Source: an uncultured Prevotella sp. (GTDB lineage Bacteria; Bacteroidota; Bacteroidia; Bacteroidales; Bacteroidaceae). From it: 29,665 nucleotides of DNA. The notes under the pieces are model-generated. The model did not search any database and was not told the DNA's origin. It worked only from the letters and a program-made list of their open reading frames with translations. The stretch is taken from positions 1 through 29,665 of the forward strand of contig CAAHDP010000417.1 of NCBI GenBank assembly GCA_900770515.1, read 5' to 3'. This document shows, piece by piece, positions 1 through 5,354 of this stretch. Made by a program: the position numbers and the translations under genes. Each line of letters starts with the position of its first letter. Within the stretch, counting starts at the first letter, position 1.

Positions 1-374
1 TGGCTACTATTACTTAAACACGATTATACGCTTCTCCTTCAGGTAACATTGAAAAACATTTCAAATTCACATTCACATTCACATTTTTGCCTTTCCTTCT
101 ATCCACCAGCTAACCCACACAGGAAGTAACTGTGCGCCCGATGTTCCCAAAACTGCGTGGCGATGCAGCGGGCGATACGTGGCGACGCAGAAGGCGATAC
201 GTCGGGACGCAGCGCCGACTGCATCGGGACGCAGTTGGAAAGGCAAAACATGCCATATAATGTTAACGGATTTAACATTTAATTTAATGGCGGTTAAATT
301 AGGCGGAAGAGAATGGGATATGAGGGAGGAATGCACGAGATTCGGGACAAGGATGCACGACATTCGGGACAACT
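1..374. other. Gene-free stretch with degenerate short repeats
   Basis: I see no convincing gene here; the open frames on both strands are short and have no recognisable protein character. The stretch holds a GTGAAT-type run (63-86), degenerate GC-rich repeats around 150-236 built on GCGATACGT and GGGACGCAG, and a 22-nt tandem pair at 331-372 built on ATGCACGA and TTCGGGACAA. It ends at a good promoter (375-406). Confidence 0.6.
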
Positions 375-406
375 ATTGTTTTTCAGAGAAAAATGTTGTA
401 TCTTTG
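375..406 (+). promoter_or_regulatory. Bacteroidetes-type promoter for the smalltalk/HU locus
   Basis: A -7 box TATCTTTG lies at 399-406, with a TTG (376-378) about 20 nt upstream, matching the Bacteroidetes primary-sigma consensus TTTG-N19-21-TAnnTTTG. Transcription would start near 411-414, giving a leader of about 420 nt before the first recognisable start codon at 836. The leader contains the whole nested palindrome described next. The start site is inferred. Confidence 0.55.
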
Positions 407-448
407 CATTGTCGTTCAAAGATAGGCTGAATTAACCACTAAAAAAAC

Positions 449-736
449 TGACTGAACTTTCGAATGTAGTTCAAGTACGGGCTGAAGGCCCAAAAGGTCA
501 GAAGCAGCACGCCCTGAAAGGGCAGAAGCCACTAGCCCAGGGCAACGCCCTGGGTATAGTAGCAGTCAGCAAGGCGCCCTGTAAGGGCAAAAGCTTTGTG
601 ATTTTTGCCTGGGGTTTTAAAGCTTTTGCCCTTACAGGGCGACAGGCTTGCGTCCATGATTACCCAGGGCGATGCCCTGGGCTAGGAGCTTCTGCCCTTT
701 CAGGGCGTGTGGGGGCAACTTACAAAAGTTCAGTCA
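449..736. repeat. Nested palindromic element in the leader
   Basis: Three levels of inverted repeat enclose each other. A 12-bp outer pair (449-460 with 725-736, TGACTGAACTTT) surrounds a middle pair starting CACGCCCTGAAAGGGCAGAA (from 508) and ending at 709, which encloses a perfect 23-bp pair (575-597 with 619-641). The middle arms also contain self-complementary AGCCCAGGGC/GCCCTGGGCT cores. A 39-nt stretch (674-712) recurs identically at 12015-12053, so this is a dispersed repeat family and not only a local structure. There is no transposase nearby. As RNA it would fold into a very stable branched hairpin. Confidence 0.8.
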
Positions 737-745
737 TTAAAAAGT

Positions 746-953
746 AACTGATTGTTTAACCATTAAAAAACACCTGGCCCAGGGGAAAGGGCAAAACTGA
801 TTGTTGAACCATTAAAAAAAAGAAAGGAAAAAGAAATGAAAAAGGAAGTTTGGAAAACTATCTTGCAGATGCTCATCGCAGTACTCACCGCCATCGGCAC
901 TACCCTCGGCGTTACCAGCTGCATGTAGACTGATTGTTTAACCATTTAAAAAA
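746..953 (+). repeat. Recurring 25-nt leader motif before start codons
   Basis: The motif ACTGATTGTTTAACCATT followed by A-runs occurs at 746-770, 795-819 (one change) and 928-953 (one insertion), with a weaker relative at 430-455. Copies two and three sit 16 and 11 nt before the start codons of the smalltalk peptide (836) and the HU-like protein (965). The first copy precedes no obvious start. The A-run resembles the A-rich initiation regions used in Bacteroidetes in place of a strong Shine-Dalgarno. Confidence 0.65.
836..928 (+). CDS. Smalltalk-family 30-residue peptide
   Basis: A 30-residue open frame below usual size cut-offs. It begins MKKEVWKTILQ, has a hydrophobic middle (about residues 10-26) and ends GVTSCM. 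This matches my memory of the Bacteroidetes smalltalk family: peptides of about 31 residues found next to HU-like DNA-binding proteins, function unknown. The start is chosen because an A-rich initiation region with a repeated leader motif lies just upstream and the HU-like gene follows 36 nt after the stop. The peptide looks like a lipoprotein signal sequence: two lysines, a hydrophobic core and a V-T-S-C lipobox, with only Cys-Met left after the presumed cleavage site. Membrane insertion is likely; the lipidation idea is inference. The family call rests on length, sequence pattern and position. Confidence 0.8.
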   Translation: MKKEVWKTILQMLIAVLTAIGTTLGVTSCM

Positions 954-964
954 CTATTTAGATT

Positions 965-1546
965 ATGGGAATTAAGGTAAAAGCTATCGAGCGCAACGTG
1001 TCGTTTGAAAAAGGAAAGCAGAAGTACGCGTTCGTCATGCAGGCTGATCTCTACAGCCAGCTCAACGCAAGTAAGGTAATCGAGGAGGCTGCCATCCGAA
1101 GCGGTCTGCCTAAGGCGGTGATCAATGCCGGATGGACTGCCATCGGCGATGTGATAGCTGCCTGGGCCACTGAGGGCCATAGCGTGGCTGTGCCAGGACT
1201 GGGTAGCCTCCGATTCGGTCTCAACTCTACTGCCGTAGAGGATGTGAACAAGGTGAGCACCAACCTCATCACCCGCCGCTACATCATCTTCGTGCCTAAC
1301 ACCGAAATCAAGAAGGAACTGGAGAATACCTCGGTCAGCATCACCTGCTACGACCGTGACGGTAAGGTGGTGAAGCAGGTTACTTCTACCGACAAGCCTT
1401 CGGGCGATGACAACCCAAGCGGTGGCGACAACCCAAGCGGTGGTGACAACCCAAGCGGTGGCGACAACCCAAGCGGTGGTGACAACCCAAGTGGTGGCAA
1501 GACCGATACCGGCGGAACTGAAGGCGGCGGATCCATGGGCTTATAG
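965..1546 (+). CDS. HU-like DNA-binding protein with glycine-rich repeat tail
   Basis: A 193-residue protein. Residues about 15-125 have the HU/IHF-like fold pattern seen in Bacteroidetes histone-like proteins: an N-terminal helical part (around ASKVIEEAAIRSGLPKAVI) and a strand-rich part with VPGLGSLRF, equivalent to the G-x-G-x-F segment of HU. A short strand-rich stretch follows (VSITCYDRDGKVVKQVTS), then six 6-residue PSGGDN-type repeats (residues about 145-180) and a Gly-rich end. Canonical HU is about 90 residues, so this is the long form typical of the phylum. The start follows a repeated leader motif. It lies 36 nt after the smalltalk gene and probably shares its transcript. The role is presumably DNA binding or architecture; targets are unknown. 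The low-complexity tail may be flexible or prone to copy-number change. Confidence 0.85.
   Translation: MGIKVKAIERNVSFEKGKQKYAFVMQADLYSQLNASKVIEEAAIRSGLPKAVINAGWTAIGDVIAAWATEGHSVAVPGLGSLRFGLNSTAVEDVNKVSTNLITRRYIIFVPNTEIKKELENTSVSITCYDRDGKVVKQVTSTDKPSGDDNPSGGDNPSGGDNPSGGDNPSGGDNPSGGKTDTGGTEGGGSMGL
1397..1504 (+). repeat. 18-nt coding tandem repeat (PSGGDN) in the HU-like gene
   Basis: Six in-frame 18-nt units encode PSGDDN, four PSGGDN and PSGGKT. Units differ mainly at GGC/GGT third positions, so the array is recent or recombining. Unit changes keep the frame. Confidence 0.9.
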
Positions 1547-1615
1547 CCTGAAAAGCGAAAGTAAGCGAAAGTAAGCTAAAATGGGCTTATAGCCTGAAAA
1601 GCGAAAGTAAGCGAA
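1535..1615 (+). repeat. 46-nt period direct repeat spanning the HU stop codon
   Basis: A 35-nt sequence at 1535-1569 recurs exactly at 1581-1615. The first copy contains the last three codons and stop of the HU-like gene (ATG GGC TTA TAG). The remainder is built from GCGAAAGTAA units. The gene end appears to have been duplicated downstream. Confidence 0.85.
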
Positions 1616-1761
1616 TGTAGGCTTATAAACAAAAAGAAGGGCGGCATATCCGAGGCATACCTTTTGCTGTATACCTTGGCCATGTACGCCCTTTCGTATC
1701 CTTGAATTTCTCTTTCGTCCTTAAATTTTTCTAAAACCCAAACAACGAACTTATTACGCAT
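1576..1761 (-). CDS. Possible small hypothetical protein (61 aa)
   Basis: An open frame starting MRNKFVVWVLEKFKDEREIQ. The first 45 residues have a plausible soluble-protein composition (charged, few cysteines), but the last part overlaps the repeat tail of the HU-like gene on the other strand, which is not expected of a conserved protein. No promoter box or clear initiation region precedes it. I do not recognise a family. It may be a remnant or a chance frame. Confidence 0.2.
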   Translation of the reverse strand: MRNKFVVWVLEKFKDEREIQGYERAYMAKVYSKRYASDMPPFFLFISLHSLTFAFQAISPF

Positions 1762-1849
1762 CCCTGCGTTACGTAGTTACATAAATTCTGCTATAAATTA
1801 GAAGCTTTATCTATGCACATCACTATGTGCTGAAGCTTCCATGCACACC

Positions 1850-1874
1850 GCAATGATTGTCCCCCAATCATTGC
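1850..1874. terminator. Perfect 10-bp hairpin between convergent genes
   Basis: GCAATGATTG (1850-1859) pairs with CAATCATTGC (1865-1874) around a 5-nt loop. It lies between the HU-like gene (+) and the small membrane protein gene (-). No T-run follows on either strand, so it is a weak terminator candidate only. The rest of 1616-1909 shows nothing else except the doubtful small frame. Confidence 0.4.
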
Positions 1875-1909
1875 CAAGTCTAATAATAATATGTAAATTC
1901 ATTATTTCC

Positions 1910-2194
1910 CTATAATAATGTCACGAAATCAGCAGCGATATCCACCAGCTTCTTGCGACGAGCCACACCGATGATATAGTGTGCCTCCTTGGCTGAGCAA
2001 TGGAAATATTTCTTGATGCCCTTCACCAAATCCTGCTTGGTGATGGAATCCACACCCTTAGGGAATGACCCCTTAACCGCCTTTTCTATATCACTCATCT
2101 TATACTCCAAGTGTCGCTTATGGAAGTAAGAGGACACTGTGACTGTGAAGACAATCACGAGTATGATGATAGTAAACAATACTGTCTGATTCAT
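1910..2194 (-). CDS. Small membrane-anchored hypothetical protein
   Basis: A 94-residue protein starting MNQTVLFTII. Residues 4-22 form one hydrophobic segment with short flanks (FTIIILVIVFTVTVSSYF), followed by a basic, helical soluble part of about 70 residues ending DIAADFVTLL. Probably a bitopic inner-membrane protein with a cytoplasmic C-terminus. I choose the start at 2194, not a longer in-frame start at 2275: the transmembrane segment then lies at the N-terminus, and an A-rich stretch (TTTAAGATC) precedes it. A good promoter on this strand (2327-2360) gives a leader of roughly 125 nt. No family recognised. The gene is transcribed alone, divergent from the transporter. Confidence 0.65.
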   Translation of the reverse strand: MNQTVLFTIIILVIVFTVTVSSYFHKRHLEYKMSDIEKAVKGSFPKGVDSITKQDLVKGIKKYFHCSAKEAHYIIGVARRKKLVDIAADFVTLL

Positions 2195-2326
2195 GATCTT
2201 AAATTCTATACGTTTTATCTTGGTTGTTACACTTTCTCTACTGCGTCTGGCATCATCCCACCCTAATGGGGACAATCCGCCTCATGCAATAGGCGCTTGC
2301 GATTGCTATTATCGTAAATCACGCTG

Positions 2327-2360
2327 CAAATATAACAAAAATATTCCAATGTTGTTCAAA
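2327..2360 (-). promoter_or_regulatory. Promoter for the small membrane protein
   Basis: On the minus strand a TTTG (2360-2357) precedes TATATTTG (2334-2327) with a 22-nt spacer, a near match to the Bacteroidetes consensus. The 2195-2608 interval holds this promoter, the opposing transporter promoter and a hairpin; I see no gene in it. Confidence 0.55.
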
Positions 2361-2449
2361 AAATCTCGTTTTTTTTACCTTTTACGCATAAAAAAGTGCT
2401 TTTTCCATCGTTTTTCCCGATAAAACATGGTTTTTTCAAAAATTATATG

Positions 2450-2457
2450 TATTTTTG
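2450..2457 (+). promoter_or_regulatory. -7 box for the DASS transporter
   Basis: TATTTTTG fits TAnnTTTG, with the usual GCAG following. Predicted start about 2462-2465, giving a 145-nt leader. A clear -33 TTTG at the right distance is not seen; the upstream region is T-rich. Confidence 0.5.
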
Positions 2458-2466
2458 CAGTGTGTT

Positions 2467-2492
2467 GGAGTGCCGCCCCAAGGTGGCGCTCC
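2467..2492 (+). promoter_or_regulatory. 11-bp hairpin at the 5' end of the transporter mRNA
   Basis: GGAGTGCCGCC (2467-2477) pairs with GGTGGCGCTCC (2482-2492), including two G-U pairs, around the tetraloop CCAA. It would begin within a few bases of the predicted transcription start. It is not followed by a T-run and is far from the start codon, so a role in RNA stability or protein binding is more likely than termination. Confidence 0.6.
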
Positions 2493-2608
2493 TATAATCT
2501 GAAAGCCCCTTTATATATATAATAATGTATTGGGACCGGAAGAAAAGAAAAACTTTCAATTTAAAAGCAAAACTAACATAGAAACATAATAACAAAAAAC
2601 ATAGAGAA

Positions 2609-4075
2609 ATGCAAGAAACGGTAAAAAAGGTACTGACCGGCGATTTTAATCGCAAGAAGGCACTGCTCTTCCTACTGACGGCACTCGTCACGGTCATCGT
2701 TTGGAACTTGCCCATCGACAGCTTCGGCATCGAGGGACTTACAGTAGTTCAACAGCGCATCATCGCCATCTTCGTGATGGCAGTGATGCTGTGGCTCACC
2801 GAAGCTATTCCGGCTTGGGCCACGAGTGTGGTAATCATCTTCGTGCTGCTCTTCTTTGCCAGCGACTCGGCATTCAAGATCATGCAGGGTTCTGAGGCCG
2901 AGATGGGACAGCTGCTCGACTATCAGGGTGTGATGGCATGCTTTGCCGACCCAACCATCATCCTCTTCCTGGGTGGATTCGTGCTGGCGATAGCAGCCAC
3001 GAAGAGCGGACTGGATGCCAAGATGGCCAGGCTGCTGATAGCCCCGTTCGGCAAGCGCTCGGAGCACGTGCTGCTGGGCTTCATGCTCATCACCGGCATC
3101 TTCTCGATGTTCATCTCCAACACCGCCACCGCAGCCATGATGCTCACCTTCCTCACCCCAGTGTTCAAGGCATTGCCTCCGGGCGGCAAGGGCCGCGTGG
3201 CGCTCACCATGGCCATTCCTATCGGAGCCAACCTGGGCGGTATGGGCACACCTATCGGAACCCCTCCTAACGCCTTCGCCTACAAGGTGCTCAACGACCC
3301 TCAGGGTCTGAACATGGGCATCGGATTCGGCGACTGGATGCTGATCATGGCACCGATGGTCATCCTGATGCTCATCGTGGCATGGTTCATCCTGCTCAAG
3401 ATGTTCCCATTCTCACAGAAAACCATTGAAATCAAGATAGAGAGCCATGTGAAGAGCAACTGGCGTACTGCCGTAGTGGCTGCCACCTTCATTCTCACCA
3501 TCATCCTCTGGGTATTCGGTAAGCAGCTGGGCGTCAATGCCAATACCGTGGCGATGCTGCCTATCGCCGTCTTCGCATTTACAGGCGTCATCACCGCCAA
3601 CGACCTGAAGGACATCGACTGGTCGGTTATCTGGATGGTGGCAGGAGGTTTTGCCCTGGGTCTTGCCATGAACGGTACCGGACTTGCCGAGGCTGCCGTG
3701 AAGAGTATTCCGTTTGGCGAGTTCAACCCGATGGTCATCATGGTGATTTCCGGTCTGGTATGCTTCGCGCTGAGTAACTTCATCTCCAACACCGCCACCG
3801 CAGCCCTCCTGATTCCTATCCTGAGCGTGGTTTGTGCCGGAATGGGCGACAAACTTGCCGAAATCGGCGGTACATCCACCATCCTCATCGGTGTGGCAGT
3901 AGCAGCCAGCTGTGCGATGTCTCTGCCTATCTCAACCCCTCCAAACGCCATCGCCTACTCTACCGGTCTCATCCAGCAGACGGATATGGTGAAGGCAGGA
4001 GCCACCATCGGCGTCATCAGCATCCTGATAGGCTACTCGGTGCTGGTAATCTTCTGCCGCATGGGAATACTGTAA
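2609..4075 (+). CDS. DASS/SLC13-family sodium-dicarboxylate transporter
   Basis: A 488-residue polytopic inner-membrane protein. The paired SLC13 signatures are present: SNTATAAMM near residue 170 and SNTATAALL near 392 (the SNT motifs that bind sodium and substrate carboxylates), each followed by its partner loop, GTPIGTPPNAFAY near 213 and LPISTPPNAIAYSTG near 438. This inverted-repeat design is typical of VcINDY and SdcS. The length is normal for bacterial members. By family it imports C4-dicarboxylates or related acids with Na+; the exact substrate cannot be read from sequence. In anaerobic gut Bacteroidales succinate, fumarate or malate are natural candidates. It is transcribed alone from 2450 and closed by a strong terminator at 4108-4153. 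Confidence 0.92.
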   Translation: MQETVKKVLTGDFNRKKALLFLLTALVTVIVWNLPIDSFGIEGLTVVQQRIIAIFVMAVMLWLTEAIPAWATSVVIIFVLLFFASDSAFKIMQGSEAEMGQLLDYQGVMACFADPTIILFLGGFVLAIAATKSGLDAKMARLLIAPFGKRSEHVLLGFMLITGIFSMFISNTATAAMMLTFLTPVFKALPPGGKGRVALTMAIPIGANLGGMGTPIGTPPNAFAYKVLNDPQGLNMGIGFGDWMLIMAPMVILMLIVAWFILLKMFPFSQKTIEIKIESHVKSNWRTAVVAATFILTIILWVFGKQLGVNANTVAMLPIAVFAFTGVITANDLKDIDWSVIWMVAGGFALGLAMNGTGLAEAAVKSIPFGEFNPMVIMVISGLVCFALSNFISNTATAALLIPILSVVCAGMGDKLAEIGGTSTILIGVAVAASCAMSLPISTPPNAIAYSTGLIQQTDMVKAGATIGVISILIGYSVLVIFCRMGIL

Positions 4076-4107
4076 GGAAAATAAAATAAACTTGAATAAT
4101 TAATAAG

Positions 4108-4153
4108 GACACTGCAAAATAAATGAGGTTTTATTTTGCAGTGTCTTTTTTTT
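4108..4153 (+). terminator. Strong Rho-independent terminator of the transporter gene
   Basis: A perfect 16-bp stem (4108-4123 with 4130-4145; arm GACACTGCAAAATAAA), a 6-nt loop and eight T residues (4146-4153). It ends only 4 nt before the -7 box of the next gene. Confidence 0.93.
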
Positions 4154-4165
4154 GGCGTAACTTTG
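4135..4165 (+). promoter_or_regulatory. Promoter of the pantothenate kinase gene, overlapping the terminator
   Basis: The -7 box TAACTTTG is at 4158-4165. A TTTG at 4135-4138, exactly 19 nt upstream, lies inside the 3' arm of the preceding terminator stem. Leader of about 30 nt to the ATG at 4200. Confidence 0.7.
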
Positions 4166-4199
4166 CACCCGCAAAAACAAAATACAGAAAAATATTGAG

Positions 4200-5036
4200 A
4201 TGAAGAAGATAGTAATCGGAATAGACGTAGGCATTTCTACGACCAAGATAGTAGGTATCGACGCCAGCGGCATGGTTATCAGTCCTATCCGCATCAAGGC
4301 AACCGACCCCATCACATCGCTCTACGGAGCCTTCGGAAAATATTTGCACGACAACAGGATTTCCCTCGACGAGGTGGAACACGTGATGCTGACCGGTGTG
4401 GGAGCAGCCTATATTGACGAGCGCATCTACGGTCTGCCCACATCGAAGAGTGAGGAGTTCGTTGCCGACGGTCTGGGAGCCCGATACGAGAGCAAGCTCG
4501 ACCGCATGATCGTGGTGAGCATGGGCACGGGAACATCGCTCGTGAAATGCGACGGCGACGACATCAAGCACATCGGAGGAATAGGCATCGGAGGCGGCAC
4601 CCTGGCAGGTCTGAGCCGCATCATGCTGAAGACCGACGACATCAAGCAGATAGTGAACCTGGCCAAGGACGGTGACATCTCGAAGATCAACCTCCTGATA
4701 GGCGACATCAGCGCCAAGCCGCTGCCGGGTCTTCCGATGACCGCCACGGCTTCGCTCTTCAGCAATGCCAAGGCGAATGCATCGCGCGAGGACATCGCCA
4801 TGGGACTCATCGGCATGGTATTGCAGAGCATCGGTTCTGCCACCATCCTCTCGTCATTGGAATCGGGCATCAAGGACTTCGTGATGATAGGCAATCTCAC
4901 CCTCCTGCCCCAGTGCCGCGAGGTGTTCCCATCCATGGAGAAGCTATACGGCGTGAGATTCAGAATACCGAAATATTCGGAGTTCTGTACCGCCATCGGT
5001 GCTGCACTCGACTACAAGAGGGGGCAGAAGGAGTAA
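4200..5036 (+). CDS. coaW: Type II pantothenate kinase
   Basis: A 278-residue ASKHA-fold kinase predicted to phosphorylate pantothenate with ATP, the first step of coenzyme A synthesis. Seen: the N-terminal phosphate loop IDVGISTTK (residues 8-16), a SEEF segment whose E86 aligns with the catalytic glutamate of S. aureus CoaW, MGTGTSLV (108-115), and the glycine-rich GGIGIGGGT (126-134). The same order and spacing occur in staphylococcal and human PanK domains. Bacteroidetes more often carry the type III enzyme CoaX, so a type II enzyme is of some interest, though a second kinase elsewhere cannot be excluded. It has its own promoter and a hairpin terminator at 5126-5171. A general BadF/fumble-type sugar-kinase-like function is the alternative, but the motif match is good. 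Confidence 0.85.
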   Translation: MKKIVIGIDVGISTTKIVGIDASGMVISPIRIKATDPITSLYGAFGKYLHDNRISLDEVEHVMLTGVGAAYIDERIYGLPTSKSEEFVADGLGARYESKLDRMIVVSMGTGTSLVKCDGDDIKHIGGIGIGGGTLAGLSRIMLKTDDIKQIVNLAKDGDISKINLLIGDISAKPLPGLPMTATASLFSNAKANASREDIAMGLIGMVLQSIGSATILSSLESGIKDFVMIGNLTLLPQCREVFPSMEKLYGVRFRIPKYSEFCTAIGAALDYKRGQKE

Positions 5037-5125
5037 CAGTCTGCCCCAACAGAAAAAGCACAAGAAACAAGAAAAAAGCACCCACAGAAAGCACAGCGCC
5101 ACAACGGCCTGATATAGAACACTTT

Positions 5126-5171
5126 AAACGTTTTGGAAAACAAAAATTTGTCAAAGTTTTCCAAAACGTTT
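5126..5171 (+). terminator. Hairpin terminator after the pantothenate kinase gene
   Basis: A perfect 16-bp inverted repeat (5126-5141 with 5156-5171; arm AAACGTTTTGGAAAAC), a 14-nt loop and an AT-rich tail (TATTATTTAT). The stem is strong; the T-run is imperfect. The remaining 5037-5354 interval holds this hairpin and the nrdD promoter. Confidence 0.7.
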
Positions 5172-5255
5172 TATTATTTATCTGATTATCAGCGACTTAA
5201 TATTTTTTAACCATAAAAAAGTTATCCAAAAGATACACTTTTCGAGAATTATTCG

Positions 5256-5263
5256 TATCTTTG
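5256..5263 (+). promoter_or_regulatory. -7 box for the nrdDG operon
   Basis: TATCTTTG followed by CAGTG, with an expected start near 5270 and an 85-nt leader to the ATG at 5355. The -33 side is weak (a TTTT run at 5239-5242), which would suit an activated promoter. I could not recognise a clear NrdR or FNR-like box. Confidence 0.55.
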
Positions 5264-5354
5264 CAGTGTTGAAAATGGTCACCTAGTAACCACTTCACAA
5301 CATAAGAACTTAATTTTAAGCAATTTAATCATCAATCGTAAAAGTAATAATAGA

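Noticed and set aside
2193..2423. Plus-strand 76-codon frame
   Set aside because: It overlaps the start and promoter region of the minus-strand gene, and its end is AT-rich intergenic sequence.
2458..2608. Riboswitch in the transporter leader
   Set aside because: Only one simple hairpin is seen; no known aptamer core and no terminator/antiterminator pair near the start codon.
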